From positions 1 through 41,870 of the forward strand of contig JAPSLC010000046.1 of the NCBI GenBank assembly GCA_031181345.1: a DNA stretch of 41,870 nucleotides, given 5' to 3'. The DNA comes from Cupriavidus sp. (GTDB lineage Bacteria; Pseudomonadota; Gammaproteobacteria; Burkholderiales; Burkholderiaceae). A program made the translations under genes and the position numbers. Positions within the stretch are counted from its first letter, which is position 1, and each line of letters opens with the position of its first letter. Positions 24,195 to 32,853 of the stretch are shown here, one piece after another. The notes beneath the pieces were generated by a model that saw only the letters and a program-made list of their open reading frames with translations, was not told the origin of the DNA and ran no database searches.

Positions 24195-24647
24195 ATGTCC
24201 CCTGTCATGTCCTCAGTCACATCCTCTGTCACGATCTATCACAACCCCGCCTGCGGCACGTCGCGCAACACGCTGGCGATGATTCGCAACGCCGGCATCG
24301 AGCCGACGGTCATCGAGTACCTGACGACGCCGCCGACCCGCGGCGAGCTCGAAGGCATGATCCGGCAGGCCGGCCTGAGCGTGCGCGAAGCCATTCGCGA
24401 AAAAGGCACGCCCTACGCCGAGCTGGGCCTCGACGATCCATCGCTGACCGATGACCAGCTGCTCGACGCGATGATCGCTCACCCGATCCTGATCAATCGC
24501 CCCTTCGTCGTCACCGCGCTCGGCGTGCGGCTCTGCCGGCCGTCGGAGGTGGTGCTCGACATCCTGCCCTCGCCGCAGCGAGGCCCGTTTGCCAAGGAAG
24601 ACGGCGAGCTGGTCATCGACGCCGAAGGCCGGAGGGTGGGCCGATGA
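24195..24647 (+). CDS. arsC: Arsenate reductase ArsC (glutaredoxin type)
   Basis: A 150-residue glutaredoxin-dependent arsenate reductase that turns As(V) into As(III) for export by ACR3. The catalytic cysteine lies in YHNPACGTSRNTL (Cys20), with the usual arginine in INRPFVVT and the PF-ExDGE-like end. The start may be 24195, 24207 or later: the N terminus is repetitive (TGTCATGTCC is echoed twice) and has no clear Shine-Dalgarno. The stop overlaps the arsH ATG (ATGA). Confidence 0.92.
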   Translation: MSPVMSSVTSSVTIYHNPACGTSRNTLAMIRNAGIEPTVIEYLTTPPTRGELEGMIRQAGLSVREAIREKGTPYAELGLDDPSLTDDQLLDAMIAHPILINRPFVVTALGVRLCRPSEVVLDILPSPQRGPFAKEDGELVIDAEGRRVGR

Positions 24648-25408
24648 GCGCCGACCTGCCCAACGTCGTGCCGTCGCTGCTCGACATTCCCGACCCGCGC
24701 AAGCTGGAGCCGGCGAAGACCAGCACCCACCCGCCGCGCATCTTGCTGCTTTACGGCTCGCTGCGCGCAACCTCGTACAGCCGGCTGCTGACGCAGGAGG
24801 CCGAACGCATTCTCAAGCGCCTCGGCGCGGAAACGCGCGTGTTCGATGCGCACGAACTACCGATTGCCGACAGCGTGCCGGCGGACCACCCCAGGGTGGC
24901 CGAGCTGCGCAAGCTGTCCGAATGGTCGGAGGGACAGGTCTGGTGCAGCCCGGAGCGCCACGGCACGTTGACCGCCGTCTTCAAGAACCAGATCGACTGG
25001 CTGCCGCTGGAGAGCGGCGGCATTCGGCCGACCCAGGGACGCACGCTGGCGGTGATGCAGGTCTGCGGCGGCTCGCAGTCCTTCAACGCCGTCAATGCGC
25101 TGCGCGTGCTGGGCCGCTGGATGCGAATGATCACGATCCCGAACCAGTCGTCGGTACCGAAGGCGTATCAGGAATTCGATGCGAATGGCCGCATGAAGCC
25201 GTCGTCGTATTACGACCGCGTGGTCGACGTCATGGAGGAACTGGTCAAGTTCACGCTGCTGACGCGCGACCGCTCCGACTATCTGACCGACCGCTACAGC
25301 GAGCGCAAGGAAGCCGCGCCGCCGGTGGCCACGACGCTCGCCGCCGCGGCGATGCGCCACGAGCAGGACGCCAAGGTGGGCGACACCGACGACGGCGAGG
25401 TCGAGTAA
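24644..25408 (+). CDS. arsH: ArsH, NADPH-dependent FMN reductase
   Basis: A 254-residue flavodoxin-like reductase. The FMN phosphate loop is LLLYGSLRATSYSR (residues about 35-47), and SPERHGTLTAVFKNQIDWLPL contacts the flavin. ArsH proteins oxidise trivalent organoarsenicals or reduce quinones and azo dyes with NADPH. The C-terminal 45 residues are a long, charged extension. Last gene of arsR-acr3-arsC-arsH; coupled to arsC by a 4-bp overlap. Confidence 0.93.
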   Translation: MSADLPNVVPSLLDIPDPRKLEPAKTSTHPPRILLLYGSLRATSYSRLLTQEAERILKRLGAETRVFDAHELPIADSVPADHPRVAELRKLSEWSEGQVWCSPERHGTLTAVFKNQIDWLPLESGGIRPTQGRTLAVMQVCGGSQSFNAVNALRVLGRWMRMITIPNQSSVPKAYQEFDANGRMKPSSYYDRVVDVMEELVKFTLLTRDRSDYLTDRYSERKEAAPPVATTLAAAAMRHEQDAKVGDTDDGEVE

Positions 25409-25490
25409 AGGCAGCGTGGCCGGGCGGAGCGGGCGCAATACCGCCCGCTCTCCCTGGCTCCTTCTCCGGACCCTGCAACAGGATTGTCCG

Positions 25491-25946
25491 CTACTGCGCC
25501 AGCGCGGCTTGCGGCGTATTGCGGAAGCTGATCGCCATGCGGTTGTACAGGTTCATCACGCCGATCGCGATGGTCAGGTCGACCAGTTCCCGTTCGTCGA
25601 ATACCGCCCGGGCGGCCTGATAGTCGGCATCCGGCACGCCGGTCTGCGCCACGCGCGTCACCGACTCCGCCCATGCCAGCGCGGCGCGCTCGCGCTCGTC
25701 GAACAGATTGCCGGCCTCGGCCCAGGCCTGTACCAGCGCGAGCTTCTCGACCTTCACACCCTTCTTCAGCAGGTCGCGGGTGTGCATGTCGAGACAGTAG
25801 GCGCAATTGTTGATCTGCGACACGCGCAGGTAGACCAGGTCGACCAGGATCGGGGACAGGTCGGTCTGCATCACGTAGCCGTAGGCGCCGCCCAGGGCCT
25901 TCATCCCGGCCGGGGCGATCTGGTTGTAGTCCAGGCGTTTGCTCAT
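25491..25946 (-). CDS. AhpD/carboxymuconolactone decarboxylase family protein
   Basis: A 151-residue AhpD-like protein. The redox-active C-x2-C-x3-H motif is present in NNCAYCLDMHTRDLL, preceded by LVYLRVSQIN. Alkylhydroperoxidase D-type proteins use these residues to reduce peroxides through a thiol partner. Its ATG overlaps the stop of the cupin gene (ATGA). A cupin, an AhpD-like protein and a divergent MocR regulator form a cassette seen in many Proteobacteria, probably for stress or redox signalling. Confidence 0.86.
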   Translation of the reverse strand: MSKRLDYNQIAPAGMKALGGAYGYVMQTDLSPILVDLVYLRVSQINNCAYCLDMHTRDLLKKGVKVEKLALVQAWAEAGNLFDERERAALAWAESVTRVAQTGVPDADYQAARAVFDERELVDLTIAIGVMNLYNRMAISFRNTPQAALAQ

Positions 25947-26398
25947 TGCATCGACTCCTTGTTCGTAGAGGAAGAGATCGGGGTGGTCAGTACCTTGTCG
26001 TCGGTGTCGACGACGAATACGGCCAGCAGCTTCGCCGGTTGCGTCGCGCTCGCATTGCGGCTGACCGGATGGCGCGAGCCCGGCGACTCGCTGAAGCTCT
26101 CGCCCGCACGGTAGGTGCGCTTCGGTCCGTCGTTGACCTGCGACTCGATGGCGCCGGCGACGACGTAGCCGTAGATGAAGGCGGATTTCGCATGCACATG
26201 CGAGGGCGACGCGGCGCCGGGCGCGTAGTCGACCACCACGGCAACCAGCGATTTGCCCGGAATGTTGGGGATCGGCTGATTGAAGTTCGGGGTGACCTTC
26301 TCCCCGGCGCCGTGGGCGAAGGCGGGCATGGCCCAGATCACGGCGGCAGCGGCATAAGTGGCGGCACAAGCGACGCCAATAAAGGATCGGATATTCAC
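25943..26398 (-). CDS. Secreted cupin-domain protein
   Basis: A 151-residue cupin with a signal peptide (NIRSFIGVACAATYAAAAVIWAM, cleavage near AFA-HG). The metal-binding motif 1 is visible as PSHVHAKSAFIYGYV, and motif 2 as ESFSESPGSRHPVSRNAS. It starts at GTG with GGAGAG seven bases upstream. Substrate and activity are unknown; cupins range from binding proteins to dioxygenases. Coupled to the AhpD-like gene. It is divergent from the MocR regulator, whose predicted operator lies in the shared gap. Confidence 0.83.
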   Translation of the reverse strand: MNIRSFIGVACAATYAAAAVIWAMPAFAHGAGEKVTPNFNQPIPNIPGKSLVAVVVDYAPGAASPSHVHAKSAFIYGYVVAGAIESQVNDGPKRTYRAGESFSESPGSRHPVSRNASATQPAKLLAVFVVDTDDKVLTTPISSSTNKESMQ

Positions 26399-26424
26399 GA
26401 GGCACTCTCCAGATGGGTGTTCCC

Positions 26425-26464
26425 ATTCTGGTTTGGCGCTGGTACAAATAAAAGAACCAAGAAT
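26425..26464. promoter_or_regulatory. Candidate MocR operator
   Basis: ATTCTGGTT (26425-26433) and AACCAAGAAT (26455-26464) form an imperfect inverted repeat, with another TGGTAC half-site between them. TGGT/ACCA half-sites are common in MocR-type operators. The site lies between the divergent cupin and MocR starts. Confidence 0.5.
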
Positions 26465-26489
26465 GATCCATTTTTATGTACCACGCGCG

Positions 26490-27929
26490 ATGACCCGGCC
26501 GATGACCCCTCCCCTGCATCTCGCCCTGGACCGATCCGCCAGGACGCCGCTGGCCGAGCAGATCCGCCAAGGCATCAGCACGGCTATCGAAAGCGGCGTG
26601 CTAGCGCCCGGCGCGCGGCTGCCGTCCTGGCAGGATCTGGCCACCCAGCTCGGCGTCGCGCGCGGCACGGTGAAGGCGGCCTACGAAAAGCTGGCCGATG
26701 CGCAGCTGGTGGTGGCATCCCGCGCCAGCGGCACCCGGGTCGCCGAGCGGCCCGCGCTGCGGGCCAATGCCGACGATCGGCCCGATCCCGGCTCGTTCAT
26801 GGACAGGTATCTGGAGTTCATGGCCGGACCGGCCGTCTTCCAGATGGGCGTGCCGGCGCAGGAGAGCCTTCCCGCGAAGCTGTTCTCGCGGGTGCGCGCC
26901 CACGCGGCCCGCGCCGAACTCGGGGCCGCATCGCTCTATCCCGACCCGCGCGGCGAACCGGCGCTGCGGCGCGAAATTGCGGCCTACCTCGCCATCGCGC
27001 GCGGCATCCAGTGTTCGCCCTCGCAGATCCTGATCACCGGCGGATTCGCCGGCGGCCTCGGCCTGGCATTGCGCGCGCTCGGCCTGGACGGGCGCAAGGT
27101 CTGGACCGAGGATCCGGGCTTTCCTTACACGCGTCGCGGACTGGAGCTGGCGGGGCTGTCGCTGGTGCCGGTGCCGGTGGACGCCGACGGCATCGATGTC
27201 GACTACGGCCTCGAGCATGCGCCGGATGCCGCGCTGGCCGTGCTGACGCCCGGCCAGCAGGCCCCACTGGGCGGCACGCTGTCGCTGCCGCGGCGCCTGC
27301 AGTTGCTCGACTGGGCGGCGGCGCAAGGCGCCTGGGTCATCGAAGATGACTACCTCAGCGAGCTGCGGCTCGAGGGCCGCGCCGCGCCCGCGCTCGCCTC
27401 GCTGGACCGCGCCGGACGCGTGATCCATATCGGCTCGTTCAGCAAGACCATCAGCCCGGCATTGCGCCTGGGCTTCGTGGTGGCGCCGTCGTCGCTGGTA
27501 GCGCGCTTCGCCGAGATGGCGGCGTGTCTCGCGCCCGCACCGGCGCCGTCCATCCAGCTCGCCACCGCCGAGTTCATGCACGACGGCCACTACCTGCGGC
27601 ACCTGCGGCGTACCAAGCGGCTCTATGCATCGCAACGCGATGCGCTGCTGGCATGCCTGCGGCCCCGTGTCGGCACCGACGTGGAGGCTACCGGGCTGGC
27701 CGTGCTGTTGCGGCTGCCGGACGGCACGGCCGACGGTTCGATCGTCAAGGAAGCGGCGGCCTTCGGCATCTCGCCCTCGCCGTTGTCAGTCTGGTATGCG
27801 CCGTCAGCTGGCACACGCTCTCGCGCGCGTTCTGGCCTGCTGCTCGGCGTCGCGACAGCGCCGCCGAAACGGGTCGCGGTTTCCTGCGATCGCCTGCTAC
27901 AGGTCGTGGAGCGCTTCCGGCAGGGCTAG
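26490..27929 (+). CDS. MocR/PdxR-type regulator (GntR wHTH plus aminotransferase domain)
   Basis: A 479-residue fusion. Residues about 8-75 form a GntR winged helix (PLAEQIRQGISTAIESG, LPSWQDLATQLGVARGTVKAAYEKL). The rest is a fold-type I aminotransferase domain that binds PLP through the lysine in SFSKTISPALRLGFV. The usual TPSHQ(Y/F)P motif reads TPGQQAPLGG, so the conserved His is Gln here. Such proteins are PLP-dependent transcription factors. I placed the start at the ATG at 26490; 26463 would overlap the operator and 26502 is also possible. Divergent from, and likely controlling, the cupin-AhpD pair. Confidence 0.87.
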   Translation: MTRPMTPPLHLALDRSARTPLAEQIRQGISTAIESGVLAPGARLPSWQDLATQLGVARGTVKAAYEKLADAQLVVASRASGTRVAERPALRANADDRPDPGSFMDRYLEFMAGPAVFQMGVPAQESLPAKLFSRVRAHAARAELGAASLYPDPRGEPALRREIAAYLAIARGIQCSPSQILITGGFAGGLGLALRALGLDGRKVWTEDPGFPYTRRGLELAGLSLVPVPVDADGIDVDYGLEHAPDAALAVLTPGQQAPLGGTLSLPRRLQLLDWAAAQGAWVIEDDYLSELRLEGRAAPALASLDRAGRVIHIGSFSKTISPALRLGFVVAPSSLVARFAEMAACLAPAPAPSIQLATAEFMHDGHYLRHLRRTKRLYASQRDALLACLRPRVGTDVEATGLAVLLRLPDGTADGSIVKEAAAFGISPSPLSVWYAPSAGTRSRARSGLLLGVATAPPKRVAVSCDRLLQVVERFRQG

Positions 27930-27994
27930 CGCCATGGCGATTGCCGAGGGCAATCCACCTTCCGCCTCGGCGAGATAGCGTCTAATTAGCCACT

Positions 27995-28026
27995 TTTACA
28001 TTCGCGTTCGCCGACGTATGTATAAT
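27995..28026 (+). promoter_or_regulatory. Probable promoter of the MscS-like gene
   Basis: A consensus TATAAT (28021-28026) with TTTACA (27995-28000) upstream. The 20-bp spacing is long; TATGTA (28017-28022) with 16 bp is an alternative -10. Located in the 257-bp gap after the MocR gene. Confidence 0.5.
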
Positions 28027-28147
28027 TCCCGGCTTTCCGGTGCCGGCGGCGTCCACTCGCGTTGGCTGCGACGCCCGCCGTCGCCTTGCCCACTTCCCCG
28101 CGGCATGGCGTGACGCCGGCACGCATCGGATGACCCCACGGCAACGT

Positions 28148-28167
28148 CCGGCGCCTGCAGGCGCCGG
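28148..28167. repeat. Perfect 20-bp GC palindrome before the MscS-like gene
   Basis: CCGGCGCCTG and its exact reverse complement abut at 28157/28158. It ends five bases before the AAAGGTG ribosome site. In RNA it would make a strong hairpin beside the start. A related GGCGCC-TGCC-GGCGCC hairpin is at 32824-32839. Confidence 0.55.
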
Positions 28168-28186
28168 CTGGAAAGGTGCTCCCCTC

Positions 28187-30616
28187 ATGCGTCGATTTCC
28201 CGGAATGGCGTTCGGCCTGCTGCTGATCGTCTTCTTGCATCTGTTACCTGCCGCGACGCCCGCGGCCTTCGGCGCGGACGAACCGTCCCGGACCGAGGAC
28301 AAGACCGCCGCTCCGTTCTCCTCGGCCGCGGCCAGCGCCGAACTGAAGCGGCTGCAGACCGAGCAGGACCGCATCAAGCAGCAGGCGTCGAAGGACACTA
28401 CCGGCAACCAGCTGACCGAGCTCGACGACGCCGTGCACCGGCTGCTGACCGACGTCGACACGCTGAGCGGCACGCTGGTGGCCGAGCGCGCCAAGGTGCA
28501 GGCCCAGATCGATCTGCTGGGGCCGCCGCCCGCCGACGGCAGCGCGTCGGAGGCGCCCGCCGTCGCCCGCCAGCGCGCCGAGCTGAACGGCCGCGCCAAG
28601 GCGCTCGACGAGCAGCTGAAGAAGGCCGAAGAGGACAAGGAAAGCCTGGGCAATCTGGCCGATCAGATCGGCAAGCTGCAGCGCGGGCACTTGAAGGACC
28701 AGGTCGCCCTGCGCTCCAACAGCATCCTCGGCGGCGAATTCTGGATGCCGGCACTGGACCCGAGCCGCGAGGACCGGCAGCGCTTCGCGTCGCTGCGTTC
28801 GCTGGTCACGCCGATGGCGAAACAGGCCTGGGACGCCGAGCACAGGACCGGCACGGTGATGCTGCTGGCGCTGGCCTTCGCCATCTGGTCGCTGGGCCGC
28901 CGGCTGATCGAGCGCGGCATGGCCTGGGTTTGCCTGCACCGGCTGCCGGAGCACCGGCTGCGGCGCAGCGCGCTGGCGCTGTCGACCGCACTGGCCACGG
29001 TGCTGACGACCGCGCTGGCGGTGCGTATCGTGCTGTTCGCCTTCACGCGCGACTACGAGCCGTCCGAGCCGATGCGCGACCTGGCCGACGAGCTGATCAA
29101 GCTGACGATGACCAGCGCGCTGATCGCCGGCCTGGGCCGGGCGCTGCTGTGCACGCGGCATCCGACCTGGCGCCTGCCGTCGCTGCACGACGACATCGCC
29201 CGCGCGCTGCGGCCCTTCCCCATCGTGCTGGCGGGCCTGCTGTTGCTGGCGGGCACCATCGAGCAGCTGAACCGCACCATCGATACCAGCGTCCAGGTCA
29301 CGCTGTTCGGCCGCGGCCTGGTCTCGCTGGTGGTGACGTTGACGATCGGCGCCGCACTGCTGCGTGCCAACCGCGTGCGCGCCGCGCTGGTCGCCGCCGG
29401 CGAGCGGCCGGGCAGCGGCTCGACGCTGACCGGCATCGTGCTGGCCGGCCTGACCGCCACCATCGTGGTGACGCTGCTCGCCCTGCTGACCGGCTATATC
29501 ACCTTCGCGCGCTTCCTGACCTACGAGATCGTCTGGTTCGACATCGTGCTGTGCAGCCTGTATCTGCTGACCAAGCTGACGCGCGATGCCTGCGAGAGCC
29601 TGTTCTCGGTCAACTATTCGAGCGGCCGCATCATCAAGCAGCTGTTCGGGCTCGGCGACAGCCATCTGGACCAGGTGTCGACCGTGTTGTCGGGGCTGGG
29701 CTCGAGCCTGCTGCTGTTACTGGCGGTGATCGCGCTGCTGACCGGGGGCTTCGGCACCACGCCCAAGGACCTGCTCGACAGCCTGCTGATGGTGCTGGGC
29801 GGCGAGCGGCTGCGGGCGATGAACATCATGCCCGAGCGCATCCTGAACGCGGTGATCGCCACCGGCGTGGGCGTCTATATCCTGCGCTCGGTGCGCCGCT
29901 GGCTCGATGCGGACCTGCTGCCCAAGACCGGCATGGAGCCGGGCATGCGGGCCTCGCTGGTGACGCTGTTCAGCAATGTCGGCTATGTGCTGCTGGTGCT
30001 GATGACGCTGTCGCTGCTGGGCGTGCGCTGGGACAACCTGGCCTGGATCGTCAGCGCGCTGTCGGTGGGCATCGGTTTCGGCCTGCAGGAGATCGTCAAG
30101 AACTTCATCTCGGGGCTGATCCTGCTGACCGAGCGGCCGGTCAAGGTCGGCGACATGGTCAATATCGGCGGCGTCGAGGGCGACATCCGGCGCATCAGCG
30201 TGCGCGCCACCGAGATCCAGCTGGGCGACCGCTCGACGATGATCGTGCCGAATTCGCAGCTGATCTCGCAGAGCGTGCGCAACGTGACGATGAACAACAG
30301 CACGCTCGGCGTGGCCTCGCTGACGCTGACTTTCCCGCTGAACATCGACCCGGAAGAGGTGCGCGACATGCTGCTGGCCGCCTACGCCGACAACCAGGCG
30401 ATCCTTGACCATCCCGCGCCGTCGGTGACCTTCAGCCAACTGGCGCCGAACGGCATCACGCTGACCGTGACCGGCTTCGTCTCCAGCCCGCGCATTGCCG
30501 GCGGCACCAAGAGCGATCTGCTGTTCGACATCCTCAAGCGGCTGCGCGCGGCGGAGATTCCGCTGACCAATCCGCAAACGCTGCGGCTGGTCAATTCGGA
30601 GCTGCTGGCCGCCTGA
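28187..30616 (+). CDS. DUF3772/MscS mechanosensitive channel family protein
   Basis: An 809-residue inner-membrane protein. A signal-like hydrophobic start (MAFGLLLIVFLHLLPAATPA) is followed by a periplasmic, coiled-coil-prone DUF3772 region (about 40-200: LKRLQTEQDRIKQQ ... LDEQLKKAEEDKESL). Several TM helices lead to the MscS core at about 600-790. The pore helix VGIGFGLQEIVKNFISG and the beta-domain LTERPVKVGDMVNIGG and IVPNSQLISQ are intact. It probably opens under membrane tension during osmotic downshock. The ATG at 28187 has AAAGGTG upstream and gives the signal-like N terminus; the longer frame to 28040 overlaps the promoter. Confidence 0.88.
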   Translation: MRRFPGMAFGLLLIVFLHLLPAATPAAFGADEPSRTEDKTAAPFSSAAASAELKRLQTEQDRIKQQASKDTTGNQLTELDDAVHRLLTDVDTLSGTLVAERAKVQAQIDLLGPPPADGSASEAPAVARQRAELNGRAKALDEQLKKAEEDKESLGNLADQIGKLQRGHLKDQVALRSNSILGGEFWMPALDPSREDRQRFASLRSLVTPMAKQAWDAEHRTGTVMLLALAFAIWSLGRRLIERGMAWVCLHRLPEHRLRRSALALSTALATVLTTALAVRIVLFAFTRDYEPSEPMRDLADELIKLTMTSALIAGLGRALLCTRHPTWRLPSLHDDIARALRPFPIVLAGLLLLAGTIEQLNRTIDTSVQVTLFGRGLVSLVVTLTIGAALLRANRVRAALVAAGERPGSGSTLTGIVLAGLTATIVVTLLALLTGYITFARFLTYEIVWFDIVLCSLYLLTKLTRDACESLFSVNYSSGRIIKQLFGLGDSHLDQVSTVLSGLGSSLLLLLAVIALLTGGFGTTPKDLLDSLLMVLGGERLRAMNIMPERILNAVIATGVGVYILRSVRRWLDADLLPKTGMEPGMRASLVTLFSNVGYVLLVLMTLSLLGVRWDNLAWIVSALSVGIGFGLQEIVKNFISGLILLTERPVKVGDMVNIGGVEGDIRRISVRATEIQLGDRSTMIVPNSQLISQSVRNVTMNNSTLGVASLTLTFPLNIDPEEVRDMLLAAYADNQAILDHPAPSVTFSQLAPNGITLTVTGFVSSPRIAGGTKSDLLFDILKRLRAAEIPLTNPQTLRLVNSELLAA

Positions 30617-30655
30617 TCCGGCGGCTGCGGCACGGCTGCGCTCGGCCGGTTATTT

Positions 30656-30686
30656 CCTGCCAGTTAGCCTTGTGTTGCCTGGCAGG
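30656..30686. terminator. Hairpin after the MscS-like gene
   Basis: CCTGCCAG (30656-30663) and CTGGCAGG (30679-30686) pair across a 15-base loop. No T run follows. It sits between the MscS-like stop and the dehalogenase start and could end or process the upstream transcript. Confidence 0.35.
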
Positions 30687-30746
30687 CGCCCAATCCTGCG
30701 CGGCTGACGCACTAGAATGGCGCGATTCCCGTTCGGAGATCGCGCC

Positions 30747-31640
30747 GTGGACCTTTCCCTCTTTCCGCAATTCCGCAGCATCGACGTCGAAACCGACAGC
30801 GAGGTCAGGATCCATGCCGTCGTCGGCGGCGACGGGCCGCCGCTGTTGCTGCTGCACGGCCATCCGCAGACGCATGCGATCTGGCACAAGGTCGCGCCGA
30901 CGCTGGCGCAACGGTTCACCGTGGTGGCCTGCGATCTGCGCGGCTATGGCGACTCGTCCAAGCCGGCCGGCGCCGCTGATCATGGCAACTACAGCAAGCG
31001 CACGATGGCGCGCGACGCGCTGCGCGTGATGCAGTCGCTGGGCTTCGAGCGCTTTCGCGTGCTGGCGCACGACCGCGGCGCGCGCGTGGCGCATCGGCTC
31101 GGCATGGACCATGCCGCCGCGGTCGAGCGGATGGTGCTGCTCGATATCGCGCCGACGCTGGCGATGTACGAGCAGACCACCGAGGCCTTTGCGCGCGCGT
31201 ATTGGCACTGGTTCTTCCTGATCCAGCCGGCGCCCTTGCCCGAGCGGCTGATCGAGGCCGATCCGCCGCGCTATATCCGCGACCTGATGGGCGGCCGCAG
31301 CGCCGGACTGAGCCCCTTCGATCCGCGCGCGCTGCGCGAATACGAGCGCTGCGCCGCCCTGCCCGGCGCCGCGCATGGCGTCTGCGAGGACTATCGCGCG
31401 GCCGCGGGCATCGATCTCGAACATGACCGCACCGATCGCGAGGCCGGCAAGCGGCTGACCATGCCGCTGCTGGTGCTGTGGGGCGAACAAGGCGTGGTCC
31501 ATCGCTGCTTCCAGCCGCTGCAGGAATGGCAGCGGGTGGCGCTTGACGTCGACGGCGGTCCGTTGCCATGCGGCCACTACATTGCCGAGGAAGCGCCCGA
31601 TGCCCTGCTGGCGCGGGCGCTGCCGTTCCTGGAGCAATAA
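30747..31640 (+). CDS. Haloacetate (fluoroacetate-type) dehalogenase, alpha/beta hydrolase
   Basis: A 297-residue alpha/beta hydrolase matching the fluoroacetate dehalogenase family. The nucleophile is Asp109 with carboxylate-binding Arg110 and Arg113 (AHDRGARVAHR). The halide pocket is His154 and Trp155 (AYWHWF) plus Tyr216 (CEDYRA). The catalytic acid is Asp133 and the base His277 (PCGHYI). These line up one to three positions away from the residues known in the Rhodopseudomonas enzyme. The predicted reaction is hydrolysis of the C-halogen bond of haloacetate to glycolate. The GTG at 30747 has GGAG eight bases upstream and fits the family N terminus; an ATG at 30717 adds ten residues. Confidence 0.82.
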   Translation: MDLSLFPQFRSIDVETDSEVRIHAVVGGDGPPLLLLHGHPQTHAIWHKVAPTLAQRFTVVACDLRGYGDSSKPAGAADHGNYSKRTMARDALRVMQSLGFERFRVLAHDRGARVAHRLGMDHAAAVERMVLLDIAPTLAMYEQTTEAFARAYWHWFFLIQPAPLPERLIEADPPRYIRDLMGGRSAGLSPFDPRALREYERCAALPGAAHGVCEDYRAAAGIDLEHDRTDREAGKRLTMPLLVLWGEQGVVHRCFQPLQEWQRVALDVDGGPLPCGHYIAEEAPDALLARALPFLEQ

Positions 31641-31677
31641 GGTCCGCGGCAAGTCGGCCGACGGATCTTCGACGAGG

Positions 31678-31711
31678 CTGCGATAAGGCGCGCTTATGGC
31701 CGTAGTCGCAG
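31678..31711. promoter_or_regulatory. Nested hairpin in the gap before the fourth Bug gene
   Basis: An outer CTGCGA/TCGCAG pair encloses an inner ATAAG/CTTAT dyad. It lies about 80 bp before the Bug start, so it may be an operator or an mRNA structure. No promoter elements are clear around it. Confidence 0.3.
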
Positions 31712-31792
31712 ATTGAATTTCCCGGCGTGGTTCTCCTTCGGTAAAGTCGCTCGCGCATCGCGGCCCAAGCGCGACAACAAGGAGGAGACATC

Positions 31793-32779
31793 ATGCAAGG
31801 CATTCGCCAGGCCCTGGCCTGCGTCGTTTCAGCGGTGGCATTGCTCGGCGCCACGCACGCCCCGGCCGCGGCTCCGGCCGATGGCTGGCCCAGCAAGCCG
31901 ATCCAGATGATCGTGCCCCAGGCACCGGGCGGCACCAACGATATCGTCGCCCGCCTGGTGGCCGCGGACCTGTCGCAACGCCTCGGCCAGCAGGTCGTGG
32001 TCGAGAACCGGCCCGGCGCCGGCGGCAATATCGGCACGCAGTTCGCCGCACGCGCGACGCCGAACGGCTATACGCTGCTGATGACGATCAGCAGCACGCA
32101 GGCGATCAACCCATCGCTATACCGCCAGGTTCCGTTCGATCCGATCAAGGACTTCGAGCCGATCGCGCCGGTCGCGACCGTGCCGAACGTGCTGGTGGTC
32201 AATCCCGCCTTCCCCGCCAAGACGCTGCCCGAATTGATCGCCATGGCGAAGGCCAAGCCCGGCCAGTATCGCTTTGCATCCGCCGGCAATGGCACGCTGA
32301 ACCATCTGCTCGGCGAGATGTTGAACAGCATGGCCGGTATCCAGCTGGAGCATGTCCCGTACAAGGGCGTGGCACCGGCCCTGAACGATGTGCTCGGCAA
32401 CCAGGTGCCGATGGCGTTCGCCAGCCTGCCGTCGGTGCTGCCGCACATCAAGGCGGGCAAGGTCCGCGCGCTGGGCGTCAGCTCGGCCAGGCGTTCGCCG
32501 TTCGCACCGGATATCCCGGCCATCGGCGAGACCGTGCCCGGTTATAGCGGCGATCTGTGGGTCGGCCTGTTCGCGGTCAGGGGGACACCGAAGGAGATCA
32601 CGCAGAAGCTCGCCCAGACCATGCAGGCCGCACTGGCGGACCCCGCGCTGCGTGAAAAGCTCGGTGCGCAAGGTGCCGAGGCGCTGTCGGCCACGCCGCA
32701 GCAGTTCGCCACGCAGCTCAAGGGCGATATCGACAAATGGGCGCGCATCGTCAAGGCATCCGGCGCGCAGGTGGACTGA
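31793..32779 (+). CDS. Bug-type periplasmic receptor
   Basis: A 328-residue Bug/TctC receptor. AAGGAGGAG before the ATG is a very strong ribosome site. The signal peptide is MQGIRQALACVVSAVALLGATHAPA, and the mature part opens WPSKPIQMIVPQAPGGTNDIVAR. Family blocks VENRPGAGGNIGTQ, HVPYKGVAPALND and FAPDIPAIGETV are present. It follows the dehalogenase by 152 bp on the same strand. A shared substrate (a halogenated or other short carboxylate) is possible but only inferred. Ends before a bidirectional hairpin. Confidence 0.9.
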   Translation: MQGIRQALACVVSAVALLGATHAPAAAPADGWPSKPIQMIVPQAPGGTNDIVARLVAADLSQRLGQQVVVENRPGAGGNIGTQFAARATPNGYTLLMTISSTQAINPSLYRQVPFDPIKDFEPIAPVATVPNVLVVNPAFPAKTLPELIAMAKAKPGQYRFASAGNGTLNHLLGEMLNSMAGIQLEHVPYKGVAPALNDVLGNQVPMAFASLPSVLPHIKAGKVRALGVSSARRSPFAPDIPAIGETVPGYSGDLWVGLFAVRGTPKEITQKLAQTMQAALADPALREKLGAQGAEALSATPQQFATQLKGDIDKWARIVKASGAQVD

Positions 32780-32784
32780 AAAGG

Positions 32785-32822
32785 AACTGGCCCGTCCGCG
32801 CGTAGCGCTGGACGGGCCAGTT
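32785..32822. terminator. Bidirectional terminator
   Basis: AACTGGCCCGTCC (32785-32797) pairs perfectly with GGACGGGCCAGTT (32810-32822). On the minus strand the stem is followed by TTCCTTTT, so it best terminates the J-domain gene coming from the right. It can also end the Bug transcript. Confidence 0.75.
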
Positions 32823-32853
32823 GGCGCCTGCCGGCGCCTACGCTATCTCTCGC

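Noticed and set aside
28244..29665. A 473-codon minus-strand open frame
   Set aside because: Antisense to the MscS-like gene with typical shadow composition.
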